Source of the DNA: Bacteroidia bacterium
GTDB lineage: Bacteria; Bacteroidota; Bacteroidia; SpSt-205
Assembly: GCA_025057135.1 (NCBI GenBank)
Contig: JANWXY010000015.1
Coordinates: 1 to 34,827 of the forward strand
Reading direction: 5' to 3'
DNA: 34,827 bases
Below the pieces are notes generated by a model. It ran no database searches. It worked only from the letters and a program-made list of their open reading frames with translations, and was not told the origin of the DNA. Of the stretch, positions 25,656-33,595 are shown piece after piece; positions within the stretch are counted from its first letter, which is position 1, and the number at the start of each line of letters is the position of its first letter. The position numbers and the translations under genes are program-made.

Positions 25656-26860
25656 GGATAGTCAGCGGGGTCATTATAGGCGCAGCTCTCATAGGGATAC
25701 TATTTCTCCCAGCCGGCACGCCGGCTCTGGAAGCCTCTTATACTCTGACCGCTGATCGGCTGTCGCAAGGCTATAAGTTATACGCTGAACTGCAGGTCCC
25801 TCTGGACGTTGGCTTTACTTACCTGTACAAAGCCCTAAATGAAGGGGGCACCTTCGCTCTCCGTATATGGAAGCTTTTTGGGGGGATAGCTCTACTACTT
25901 TTTCTTATACAGAGCCGCTCGCGTCTGTTGGACACGCCATATACTTTCCTCTTGCAAGCCATCGCCGTAGCTTTATATCTACTCTACCCCTGGCAGAATA
26001 GCTTTTCTGTGGGCGAACCGCTCCTCTGGATGCTCATCCTGCTAAACTATCAGGCATCCTATCCTTTTGAACGGGGAGCGCTCACAGGTCTCGGCATAAT
26101 CTTATTTCCCGCAGGGGCTCTGGCAGGGGTATGGACAATGTATCGCCGATTAGAGGAAAAAAATCTGCGTGCTCTGCTTATATGGGGTTTAGGCGTAGCA
26201 TGGAGCATACTCGGCGGAGTAGCATTCCTTAGGCTTCAAGGACAGCTTCATGCGTATGCGCTTGATTTCTGGCTATCCAGCTGGCAAGATACCGGCCCTC
26301 CGAAGAAGTGGGAATGGCTCCTGCGGGGCACCGCAGTTTTCCTTCTTATTCTCATCGGTCAAGCTTATTTTCGGAGTCCTTATGCGGAAAGGCGCCTTTT
26401 TCGTGACCGACTATGGGCAGGCATCGTAGCTGTACCCAGTCCAGCCGCAATACCCTTATGGACAGCGCTCTTAGCAGAGCTTAGGACGCATGATCTGCCG
26501 CGATATATAGGGGTTACGCTATGTATGACCCAGATCATCCAGTGGACCGATGCAGTGCGCCATCGCTCGCTCTGCCAAATGACCCTACCATCTCAGAGCT
26601 GCTTATGGGGCGAACCGCCATGTTATATTCGGCTGATATCCCCTTATAGTTGTGACTGGAGCGTGCCCTTTCGCTGGAAAAAGCACCTCCAAAAGCCACA
26701 ATGGGAAATGTTTTACGAAAAATGGGGAACGCCTAAATACATACTTGATGCGAGCGGACTCTGGGCTGAGGCGCTTTATTACCTCCCGCACCTGAGCAGC
26801 CAATACGTTCTCCGAGACACCACAGGCTCATCGAACCTTCGCCTGTATCAGCGCCGATAG
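25652..26860 (+). CDS. Multi-pass membrane protein, possibly a degenerate GT-C glycosyltransferase
   Basis: I do not recognise this 402-aa protein with certainty. About eight hydrophobic segments lie between residues 4 and 280, followed by a soluble C-terminus of about 110 aa. The early stretch ASYTLTADRLSQGYKLYAEL resembles the first loop of GT39/ArnT-like enzymes, and the end (GTPKYILDA...LPHLSSQYVLRD) resembles their C-terminal domain. The catalytic D-E pair would align with L-E, so activity is doubtful. The TTG start overlaps the ppiD-like stop (TTGA), which suggests coupling. The 3' end overlaps the opposite-strand gene by 13 bp. Confidence 0.6.
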   Translation: MRIVSGVIIGAALIGILFLPAGTPALEASYTLTADRLSQGYKLYAELQVPLDVGFTYLYKALNEGGTFALRIWKLFGGIALLLFLIQSRSRLLDTPYTFLLQAIAVALYLLYPWQNSFSVGEPLLWMLILLNYQASYPFERGALTGLGIILFPAGALAGVWTMYRRLEEKNLRALLIWGLGVAWSILGGVAFLRLQGQLHAYALDFWLSSWQDTGPPKKWEWLLRGTAVFLLILIGQAYFRSPYAERRLFRDRLWAGIVAVPSPAAIPLWTALLAELRTHDLPRYIGVTLCMTQIIQWTDAVRHRSLCQMTLPSQSCLWGEPPCYIRLISPYSCDWSVPFRWKKHLQKPQWEMFYEKWGTPKYILDASGLWAEALYYLPHLSSQYVLRDTTGSSNLRLYQRR

Positions 26861-27498
26861 TCGTATCCCAAGATTTCATAGCCCTTAGGTATCTTGAGGC
26901 TCTCAGGGTCCAATCGCAGATGCTTTACCTTTGCAGCGGTAACCTCTATTACCATACCCTCCTGTTTGCGAATCATTTTGAGCGGAATAGCCCCATATAA
27001 TCCTTCATTTAGGAAAAAGGCCTGGGCACGCTTCTTTCCTGCGAAGAGACCGAGATCAACTCTGTACTTTGGACTGACGTAGTAAGTAATCTCTTCCTCT
27101 GGCTTTTTGACATAGAAAGCGTAGCACCATTCCCCCAAGATTTGCAGACTATCTCCTGCGTAAGTTGCTGGATAGTTGCGGGCTTTTCTTCGGTATTTTT
27201 CGTATTTGAAGACCCGCTTATTTGGGGGGTCGATAATATACACCCAATCAGAGTCGGGCTCATACAGCCGACTGATGGGAAAAGCTCCGCCTGTTTCATT
27301 GACCAGGAAACGATTCCGGTGGATATATAAATGCATTTCTGTGGGCGGCTCATTTTCTTTGAGAAGCTCAGCCTTGTCTCCCCGTACTTTTACTTTATAG
27401 ATGATGACCCCTTCAAACGGGGGCACAGGCGCCCGGAATGCTTCCCCCTGCGCCCAGAGCAGACTATTCCACAATGCGAATGCCCACCAGCGTCGCAT
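26848..27498 (-). CDS. Small secreted protein, DUF4412-like
   Basis: This 216-aa protein starts with a likely signal peptide (MRRWWAFALWNSLLWAQGEA). The mature part is rich in beta-strand-like sequence: FEGVIIYKVKVRGDKAELL, HLYIHRNRFLVNETGG, VYIIDPPNKRVFKYEKY and GYEILGYDYRR. The F-x-G-x-I-x-Y-K opening and the later strands recall the DUF4412 family of Bacteroidota periplasmic or surface proteins, an inference from memory. The ORF track extends 84 codons further, but that part lies in the phosphatase gene; the ATG at 27498 fits the signal peptide. It overlaps the phosphatase gene by 35 bp, so co-expression is likely. Confidence 0.65.
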   Translation of the reverse strand: MRRWWAFALWNSLLWAQGEAFRAPVPPFEGVIIYKVKVRGDKAELLKENEPPTEMHLYIHRNRFLVNETGGAFPISRLYEPDSDWVYIIDPPNKRVFKYEKYRRKARNYPATYAGDSLQILGEWCYAFYVKKPEEEITYYVSPKYRVDLGLFAGKKRAQAFFLNEGLYGAIPLKMIRKQEGMVIEVTAAKVKHLRLDPESLKIPKGYEILGYDYRR

Positions 27499-28738
27499 CG
27501 TCAGTCGGAGGAGTATCGCCCATCCATTCTCTTTTCCAGATATTGTTGAAGAGAGCACGCTGCCGAGCCATGCTTGGCTCATTCCATATCTGTAAAATCG
27601 TCTGTCGCAAGCGCGGCGTACCAAATCGCTTGTCGTTTGGCCCGCCAAACTGATCCGTGATTCCATCCGTGAAAAGGTACAATCTATCCTCCGCCTCAAG
27701 CTCCAGAGTAAAAACCTGAAACTCCACATCCTCGGCGAGCCTTTCGCCACCTATCGGTTGCTTATCGGTTTTGAACTCCTGAAGCTCACCGTTGCGCACG
27801 AGCCAAAGAGGACGATTGGCTCCAGCAAATTGCACTTCTGTCATGCCGTAGTCAAAACTACACAGGATGATATCCATCCCATCTTTGACCAAACGCCCCT
27901 CCTCAGCCTCTTCTTGGAGGAAGTATTCCCTCAGGCCCTTGTGCATTTCCATCAGTATCTGATGGGGAACTGTAATGCCTCGGTAAAGCACTATTTGATT
28001 GAGAAGGTTATAGCCGATGACGGTCAAAAGCCCGCCCGGAATGCCATGCCCTGTACAATCGGCCACAGCTAAAAAGGTTCGGTTCCCCATCGGAGACCGA
28101 GCGGTCCAGCAGAAGTCTCCACTGACGATGTCGCGCCCATTCGCCAGGAGAAAACTTTCAGGAAAAAACTTCCGCAGGGCATCTACACGGGTGGGAAATA
28201 TCGCCCGCTGAATGCGCCTCGCATACCGCAAGCCCTCCTCAAAGTCAGTTCTAAGTTGAATAAGCTGCTTTTCTGTCTCTAGTCTGTGAGTCGTGTCGTA
28301 GGCAAAGGCTAAGTACCGCTGAATACTTCCAGTAGCATCTGCAATAGGCAAGATGACCATATCTATCTCATACAGCTCGTAGTCCTTGCTACGATTCTTG
28401 ATACGCCCCCGCCATGGATTGCCCGAGGTGATGGTATTCCACAAATCTCGGAAGTATCCGGTTTCGTTGGCATCACTGCGAAGTATATTGATATTTTGCC
28501 CTAAAAGCTCGGCGGGTGTATATCCACCAAGCTGGGCGAAATCTTCATTGGTATAGGTGATGATACCCTGAGGGTCTGTCTCCACGATTAGGAGCTTGGG
28601 GTGGTAATCACGATGGAATTTATCCAAAGCTTCTATGAGGCGAAGCTGGGCTGGTGTAGGGGCAAGGTTAGGATATAAGCGTTGTACCTGCTCCCATAGG
28701 GGTGTAGGGAAGGTCACAGTATCAGAGGGCATACCCAT
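27464..28738 (-). CDS. PAS-PP2C (SpoIIE-type) sensor phosphatase
   Basis: This is a second predicted Ser/Thr phosphatase of about 424 aa. One PAS domain lies at about residues 48-160 (LIVETDPQGIITYTNEDFAQ, GYTPAELLGQNINILRSD). A short helix leads to the PP2C domain with IVSGDFCW, VADCTGHGIPGG, LFTDGITDQFGG and TPPTDDATLVGIRI, so the metal-binding Asp residues are present. It is soluble. The ORF track starts at 28804, but those codons are pheS; the ATG at 28738 (or 28732) overlaps the pheS end by 11-17 nt. Target and signal are unknown. Being in an operon with a tRNA synthetase gene is unusual. Confidence 0.87.
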   Translation of the reverse strand: MGMPSDTVTFPTPLWEQVQRLYPNLAPTPAQLRLIEALDKFHRDYHPKLLIVETDPQGIITYTNEDFAQLGGYTPAELLGQNINILRSDANETGYFRDLWNTITSGNPWRGRIKNRSKDYELYEIDMVILPIADATGSIQRYLAFAYDTTHRLETEKQLIQLRTDFEEGLRYARRIQRAIFPTRVDALRKFFPESFLLANGRDIVSGDFCWTARSPMGNRTFLAVADCTGHGIPGGLLTVIGYNLLNQIVLYRGITVPHQILMEMHKGLREYFLQEEAEEGRLVKDGMDIILCSFDYGMTEVQFAGANRPLWLVRNGELQEFKTDKQPIGGERLAEDVEFQVFTLELEAEDRLYLFTDGITDQFGGPNDKRFGTPRLRQTILQIWNEPSMARQRALFNNIWKREWMGDTPPTDDATLVGIRIVE

Positions 28739-29741
28739 AACCGCGAAAACTTTCCAGAAAAGAGATATTATTCTGACCGAAAAGGCGCAAGTCTGGAATG
28801 CCAAAAAGTAGCTGAGTGATGCGTTCTACGCCTAAGCCAAATGCAAATCCTCGGTACGCTTCTGGACTTATGCCGCAAGCAGTGAGCACATTAGGGTCCA
28901 CCATGCCACACCCGAGTACTTCTACCCAACCTGAGTACTTACACACCGGACATCCTTCTCCACCACATATGAGACAGCCGATATCTACCTCGGCACTCAT
29001 TTCAGTGAAAGGAAAATACGAAGCTCTCCAGCGCGTTCGAGTCTTTTCACCGAAAAAACTACGGATAAAGTACTCCAAAGTGGCTCGCAAATCAGCGGCA
29101 CTGACATGAGTATCTATGTACAGACCCTCTATCTGGTGAAAATACACATGAGCCCGCGCAGAAATAGTCTCGTGCCGATAAACACGCCCTGGCGCTAAAA
29201 TCCGTATAGGAGGACGCATAGCCTCCATTACCCTTACCTGCACCGTAGAGGTATGCGTACGCAGGAGACGACCCGCACTGGGATTGATGAAGAACGTATC
29301 CTGCATGTCCCGTGCGGGGTGATCTGGCTCAAAGTTTAGAGCGGTGAAGTTATGCCAATCATCTTCTATCTCTGGACCGTCAGCCAGCGAATAGCCCAAC
29401 CGCTGGAACAAACGAATAACCCGCTCCTCTACAATAGACAGAGGGTGGCGCCCTCCTGAACTTAGAGTTAGCCGAGGAAAAGTCGCATCGGTTGAAAGTG
29501 CCGTTGAGGGAGAGTTTTCCACAGAGCCAGCGACTTCTACGCGACCTTGAGCCAAGGCGCGTAAGCGATTAAGCTGAGTACCAAGCTCTTTTCGCTGCTC
29601 TTGGGGCAGACTGCGCAACTTCGCAAAGAGCTCATCCAGCACCCCGCCTTTTTTCAAGAACTTTTGCCGAAAACGCTGCTGAGCCTCAGGAGAGGAGAGA
29701 TCAGCCTCTACAATCTCGCGTTCAAGGGCGCTAATGTCCAT
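28722..29741 (-). CDS. pheS: Phenylalanyl-tRNA synthetase alpha subunit
   Basis: PheS forms, with PheT, the enzyme that charges tRNA-Phe. The 339-aa chain has an N-terminal coiled coil (about 1-85) and a class II catalytic core: FEPDHPARDMQDTFF, RTHTSTVQVRVME, GRVYRHETISARAHVYFHQI (motif 2) and FGLGVERITQLLFGIPDLR (motif 3). A Cys-rich insertion, CLICGGEGCPVCKYSGW, occurs in many bacterial PheS proteins and may bind zinc. pheT is not adjacent. The ATG lies 6 nt after a TATTTTTG element, so the transcript should be nearly leaderless. Confidence 0.97.
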   Translation of the reverse strand: MDISALEREIVEADLSSPEAQQRFRQKFLKKGGVLDELFAKLRSLPQEQRKELGTQLNRLRALAQGRVEVAGSVENSPSTALSTDATFPRLTLSSGGRHPLSIVEERVIRLFQRLGYSLADGPEIEDDWHNFTALNFEPDHPARDMQDTFFINPSAGRLLRTHTSTVQVRVMEAMRPPIRILAPGRVYRHETISARAHVYFHQIEGLYIDTHVSAADLRATLEYFIRSFFGEKTRTRWRASYFPFTEMSAEVDIGCLICGGEGCPVCKYSGWVEVLGCGMVDPNVLTACGISPEAYRGFAFGLGVERITQLLFGIPDLRLFGQNNISFLESFRGYGYAL

Positions 29742-29747
29742 TTAGAG

Positions 29748-29755
29748 CAAAAATA
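29748..29755 (-). promoter_or_regulatory. -7 promoter element of the pheS operon
   Basis: TATTTTTG (followed by C) on the minus strand is an exact TAnnTTTG match with its G 6 nt before the pheS ATG. It fills most of the 28-bp gap between pheS and the divergent dehydrogenase gene, so any -33 element must lie inside the dehydrogenase coding sequence. Confidence 0.65.
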
Positions 29756-29769
29756 CCAACTTGCGCCCT

Positions 29770-30807
29770 ATGCTGGCATGGAAACTGTACGAGCCGCTAC
29801 CACGCAATACTCAGCCTGGGGAAAACGTGTGGGAAAAAGTACTTAAGCTTGAAGAAGTAGAGCTACCTCCACTACCGCCAAACTATGCTCGTGTGAGACT
29901 GTATGCCGCCGCTCTCAATCGGAGAGACTTGTGGATAACTTTAGGGTTGTATCCAAATATCAAATGCCCTGCGGTGTTGGGGTCTGATGGTTGTGGAGAA
30001 GTAGTACAAGTCAGTACCCCCTCGCATAGAGAGGCATGGCTCGGAAAACGCGTCCTCATCAACCCCAGCCTCAACTGGGGTAGCAGCGAGCAGGTTCAAA
30101 GTGAGAACTATGAGATTCTTGGGATGCCTTCGTGGGGCACCATGGCAGAATATGTAGATGTACCAGTAGAAAACCTTCACCCGATACCTGAGCATTTATC
30201 GGTCGTAGAAGCAGCAGCGGTCCCCCTCGCTGGCTTAACCGCATATAGAGCTGTCTTTGTTCAGGGACAGCTGCAAGCTGGCGAAAAAGTACTCATTCCA
30301 GGCATCGGTGGGGGGGTAGCCCTCTGGGCATTACAGTTGGCTGTAGCTGCGGGAGCTGAGGTCTGGGTTACTTCCAGCTCCGAAAATAAGTTACAGACCG
30401 CTAAGCGTTTAGGAGCAGCCGGAGGGGTACTTTATACCCAGTCGGACTGGGCTGAGTATCTGTACCGAGAAACAGGTGGCTTCCATCTCATAGTAGATGG
30501 CGTTGGAGGCGATGTTTTTCCAGCATATCTGACCATATCACGGCCAGGGGCTCGTATCGTCGTGTACGGAGCGACTCGCGGCAATCCACCCAACATAGAC
30601 CTACGCCGCCTTTTTTGGAAACAACTCCACCTGATCGGCTCTACCATGGGAAGCCCTGCTAACTTCGCCGCGCTACTACAGTTTATCTCAGCCAACCGCA
30701 TACATCCTCTGGTAGAAACTATTCTCCCTTTCTCCGACCTACCAAAGGCCCTTTATCTACTCTGGACTGGACAACAGATAGGAAAGATTGTACTGAAATC
30801 GGAATAG
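29770..30807 (+). CDS. MDR-family dehydrogenase, quinone-reductase-like
   Basis: This 345-aa cytosolic oxidoreductase belongs to the medium-chain dehydrogenase/reductase superfamily. The N-terminal GroES-like domain has AALNRRDLWITLGLYPNIKC, LGSDGCGEVV and INPSLNWG. The nucleotide-binding Rossmann part has IPGIGGGVALWALQLAVAAG followed by GAEVWVTSSS, which favours NADPH. The catalytic-zinc GHE motif reads GSDGCGE and the structural-zinc Cys cluster is absent, so it is closer to zinc-free quinone or enone reductases than to true alcohol dehydrogenases. The ATG at 29770 is preferred to the TTG at 29761. Substrate unknown. Confidence 0.85.
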   Translation: MLAWKLYEPLPRNTQPGENVWEKVLKLEEVELPPLPPNYARVRLYAAALNRRDLWITLGLYPNIKCPAVLGSDGCGEVVQVSTPSHREAWLGKRVLINPSLNWGSSEQVQSENYEILGMPSWGTMAEYVDVPVENLHPIPEHLSVVEAAAVPLAGLTAYRAVFVQGQLQAGEKVLIPGIGGGVALWALQLAVAAGAEVWVTSSSENKLQTAKRLGAAGGVLYTQSDWAEYLYRETGGFHLIVDGVGGDVFPAYLTISRPGARIVVYGATRGNPPNIDLRRLFWKQLHLIGSTMGSPANFAALLQFISANRIHPLVETILPFSDLPKALYLLWTGQQIGKIVLKSE

Positions 30808-30833
30808 GCACCGCCTAATGCCCAAAAAACCTA

Positions 30834-30841
30834 TACCTTTG
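30834..30841 (+). promoter_or_regulatory. -7 promoter element of the T9SS cargo gene
   Basis: TACCTTTG matches TAnnTTTG exactly, with the G 6 nt before the ATG at 30848. The 40-bp spacer after the dehydrogenase gene holds no terminator. There is no TTG at the -33 distance. Confidence 0.65.
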
Positions 30842-30847
30842 TGAGGT

Positions 30848-31810
30848 ATGATTACACGGCTATTGGTTATCGGACTATTCGCAGGAGCTATCCTGCGAGC
30901 CCAGTGTGGCCTGTGCACAGTAAACAACACACTGCCACCACGCACATTTGATCCTCCCTTTCTCACTATTCAGGTCGGACAGGATACTGAAGTGGTAGTG
31001 CAGTTTGCGCTGCCAGAAACGGTTATGCAAGCAGGAGCGGCTCTATATCCCAATTACGCTATTTTCGTAGACAGCTTGTACATGATGGGAGGAAATACCT
31101 ATGTTTCTCTAAAAGGGCAACCCACCGTAGCTCCCGCCTACAACTCAGGCAATCCCGCCAATGGAGCTTTGCGATTTCATGAAGGGCATAGATATAAACA
31201 AGTCAAGGATAGCCCGCCGACTCACGCAAATGTAATAGTTTATCAAAACCCGGGAGGAAGCAGTCCTTCTAATCCTACTCCTCCACGCGGATGTGTGCGC
31301 GCCTGCATACGCGGTATAGCTCCTACCCCTACAGCTGACACTCTACGCATACTGATTAGAGGATTTATAGACCCTAATAGCATTAGTGCCACGTGGGTTC
31401 CGACTCCATCTATCACAGGGAATGATATCAACAATAAAGACACCTCCAATCTAATGCCCACATTGACTACTCCATTAGGTAATGTCGAATTATGGGCAGA
31501 TTCTTGGACAGAGTATGCTGTGCGTGTTGTAAATCCTGCAGCTACTGTGCAAGTAAGTGCTATTTCAGATTTGTTCATAGCTCCTAATCCTACACAAGGT
31601 GCCGCCGAGATACGCTACACTTTATCTCGTCCTGCGCATGCCTCTCTGCGCATATTCTCCGTAACTGGAGCTGAGATACTACAGCAATCCTTTGGAGTGC
31701 GTCCCGCAGGTGAGTCAAGTTATACTGCTATCCTTCCCGCAGGCGCTTATATTGTAGAGCTAAAAGCGGGGGATTCAGTTCTCCGTCAGCGACTTATAGT
31801 TTTACGCTGA
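30848..31810 (+). CDS. Secreted protein with C-terminal T9SS type A sorting domain
   Basis: This 320-aa protein has a signal peptide (MITRLLVIGLFAGAILRAQ) and a C-terminal type IX sorting domain at about 245-320: LFIAPNPTQGAAEIRYTLSR, then LRIFSVTGAEIL, LPAGAYIVELKAG and LRQRLIVLR. It is therefore predicted to cross the outer membrane through T9SS and be surface-anchored or released. The central 220 residues, with Cys pairs CGLC and CVRAC that could form disulfides, match no family I recognise and include a Pro/Ser/Asn-rich stretch near 130-145. It converges on pyrH, with a hairpin terminator between them. Confidence 0.88.
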   Translation: MITRLLVIGLFAGAILRAQCGLCTVNNTLPPRTFDPPFLTIQVGQDTEVVVQFALPETVMQAGAALYPNYAIFVDSLYMMGGNTYVSLKGQPTVAPAYNSGNPANGALRFHEGHRYKQVKDSPPTHANVIVYQNPGGSSPSNPTPPRGCVRACIRGIAPTPTADTLRILIRGFIDPNSISATWVPTPSITGNDINNKDTSNLMPTLTTPLGNVELWADSWTEYAVRVVNPAATVQVSAISDLFIAPNPTQGAAEIRYTLSRPAHASLRIFSVTGAEILQQSFGVRPAGESSYTAILPAGAYIVELKAGDSVLRQRLIVLR

Positions 31811-31837
31811 GCGAGGCTTGCTCTTCAAAAATAACCG

Positions 31838-31870
31838 AGTGCCTCCTGATACAGGAGGCACTTTTTATTT
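31838..31870. terminator. Strong intrinsic terminator, probably bidirectional
   Basis: An 11-bp stem (AGTGCCTCCTG with CAGGAGGCACT) and a 3-nt ATA loop are followed by TTTTATTTT on the plus strand. On the minus strand the same hairpin is followed by CGGTTATTTTT. It lies between the convergent T9SS cargo gene and pyrH and can end both transcripts. It is the only strong intrinsic terminator I found in the window. Confidence 0.93.
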
Positions 31871-31883
31871 TCCGACTTTACCC

Positions 31884-32591
31884 CTATGAAGTTACGAGAG
31901 TGCCGACACTTTCCCCTGCAACTATGCGATAGAGCGCATCCTCTTCGTTGATATTGAAGATAGCCATGGGGAGGTTATGCTCCTGAGAAAGTGTAAAAGC
32001 AGTCAGGTCCATCACTTCCAGTCGCCGGTCCAAAACTTCCTGATGAGATATACGCGTGAAGCGCTGCGCAGTAGCATCTTTCATAGGGTCTGCGGTATAG
32101 ATGCCATCCACTTTGGTACCCTTGAGAAGGAGCTCAGCCCCTATCTCTATAGCCCGAAGTGTCGCAGCCGTATCTGTGGTGAAAAAAGGATTCCCTGTAC
32201 CTGCGGCAAAGATCACCACTCGTCCTTTCTCCAAATGGCGTATAGCTCGCCGCCGAATGAACGGCTCACAGATTCGCTGCATCTCTATGGCAGATTGTAC
32301 TCGGGTAGGAACGCCTATCTGTTCCAGAGCGTTCTGGAGAGCAAGAGCATTGATGACAGTGGCTAACATCCCCATGTAATGGGCTTGTGCTTCATCTAAT
32401 CCCTGTTCTTTACCCTCAATTCCTCGGAAAATGTTTCCCCCGCCAATTACCACAGCTGTCTGCACACCAGCTCGGACGACCTTAGATATTTCCTCCGCAT
32501 AATAGCGCAGTTGAGCAGCATCTATGCCATACGGCTTATCGCCCATGAGAGCTTCTCCACTCAGCTTGAGGAGAATGCGCCGGTATCGCAT
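31884..32591 (-). CDS. pyrH: UMP kinase
   Basis: PyrH phosphorylates UMP to UDP in pyrimidine nucleotide synthesis and belongs to the amino-acid-kinase fold. The 235-aa protein begins [17 protein letters not shown] and shows [53 protein letters not shown] and [18 protein letters not shown], all typical. The ORF track starts with a GTG one codon earlier; the ATG shares one base with the tsf stop (TGATG), so the two genes are coupled. frr does not follow; the gene ends at the terminator. Confidence 0.97.
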   Translation of the reverse strand: MRYRRILLKLSGEALMGDKPYGIDAAQLRYYAEEISKVVRAGVQTAVVIGGGNIFRGIEGKEQGLDEAQAHYMGMLATVINALALQNALEQIGVPTRVQSAIEMQRICEPFIRRRAIRHLEKGRVVIFAAGTGNPFFTTDTAATLRAIEIGAELLLKGTKVDGIYTADPMKDATAQRFTRISHQEVLDRRLEVMDLTAFTLSQEHNLPMAIFNINEEDALYRIVAGESVGTLVTS

Positions 32592-33433
32592 CACTTCCCA
32601 CCGACTTGAATGCGGACAAAACCCAAAACGCTCAGCTTAGGCGATATGGATTTCAGGTACTGACCGACGCTTTTTTGACTATCCTTGAAGTACTCCTGCT
32701 CTAGAAGGACTACCTCCTTGAAAAACTTTTCCAGCTTGCCGACCGCAATCTTCTCTAAAATGGCTTCGGGTTTTCCTTCTGCGCGAGCCTGTTCGCGGGC
32801 GATTTCTTTCTCCTTCTCCAAGAGCTCATGAGGTACACTCTGGCGATCCACGCTTACAGGACGCAGTGCAGCAATCTGCATGGCGATATTCTGACCGACC
32901 TCTTCTAATACATCAGAAGAGACCCCTTCGGTACCTCCAAGCGCGACGAGCACACCTATTCTACCACCCAAATGAATATAAGCGGTCACATACTCCCCCT
33001 CTATGCGAGCCCAGCGGCTCACCTCCATCTTCTCGCCAATCTTAGCGGTCAGGTCAGCGAGGGAGTCTTTCAAAGAGACTCCATCTATGGATAGGGAAGG
33101 TAGCTCTTCGGCGCCACTGATGTGATTATGTAAAGCAGCATTGGCTATTTTTTGCCCAAATGCTTTGAACTCCTCATTTTTCGCTACAAAGTCAGTCTCA
33201 CAAGAAAGTAAAACAAGATGACCTTCGCCGCTTTGAACAGCGGCAAATACCGCTCCTTCCTTGGCGTCCCGCTCCTGACGGGCGGCAGCCATTTTATGTC
33301 CTTTTTTACGAAGGATTTCTATCGCAGTTTCAAAGTTTCCTTGGGCTTCTTCCAGTGCTTTTTTACAGTCCATGATACCTGCCCCCGTTGTTTCTCGGAG
33401 CTTTTTGACTTGATCTGCGGTGATAGCCGTCAT
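32591..33433 (-). CDS. tsf: Translation elongation factor Ts
   Basis: EF-Ts is the nucleotide exchange factor of EF-Tu. The 280-aa protein starts [20 protein letters not shown] followed by [19 protein letters not shown] (UBA-like domain). It contains the EF-Tu-contact motif [13 protein letters not shown] and ends with a core of two related halves. The ORF track starts 48 codons earlier; the ATG at 33433 is set by the family N-terminus and by a TAACTTTG promoter 5 nt upstream. rpsB, the usual upstream neighbour, is not here. Confidence 0.97.
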   Translation of the reverse strand: MTAITADQVKKLRETTGAGIMDCKKALEEAQGNFETAIEILRKKGHKMAAARQERDAKEGAVFAAVQSGEGHLVLLSCETDFVAKNEEFKAFGQKIANAALHNHISGAEELPSLSIDGVSLKDSLADLTAKIGEKMEVSRWARIEGEYVTAYIHLGGRIGVLVALGGTEGVSSDVLEEVGQNIAMQIAALRPVSVDRQSVPHELLEKEKEIAREQARAEGKPEAILEKIAVGKLEKFFKEVVLLEQEYFKDSQKSVGQYLKSISPKLSVLGFVRIQVGGK

Positions 33434-33438
33434 GCCTG

Positions 33439-33446
33439 CAAAGTTA
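33439..33446 (-). promoter_or_regulatory. -7 promoter element of the tsf-pyrH operon
   Basis: TAACTTTG (followed by C) on the minus strand is an exact TAnnTTTG match with the G 5 nt before the tsf ATG. It gives tsf its own promoter and explains its separation from rpsB. No TTG is seen at the -33 distance. Confidence 0.68.
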
Positions 33447-33581
33447 GCTCTTTGACTGAACGGCTCCGAGGTAGTTCTAAGAAAAGCCCTGAGGTGTCTA
33501 TCAGAGCGATTCGGAAGATTCTGAAAGGAGTTATAAATATGACTTTTCAAAGAAGCACGGCAGAAGCTTGCAGACATATTT

Positions 33582-33589
33582 TACATTTG
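33582..33589 (+). promoter_or_regulatory. -7 promoter element of the zinc-ribbon protein gene
   Basis: TACATTTG (followed by C) matches TAnnTTTG, with the G 6 nt before the ATG at 33596. This favours that start over the ATG at 33539, which has a good Shine-Dalgarno-like AAAGGAG but would put this element inside the gene. Confidence 0.6.
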
Positions 33590-33595
33590 CACCAG

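Noticed and set aside
27499-27750. 84-codon N-terminal extension of the secreted DUF4412-like protein
   Set aside because: It lies inside the phosphatase gene in another frame and would bury the signal peptide.
33218-33595. 126-codon upstream extension of the zinc-ribbon ORF
   Set aside because: It runs antisense through tsf and its promoter, is low in conserved features, and the true start is explained by the promoter at 33582.
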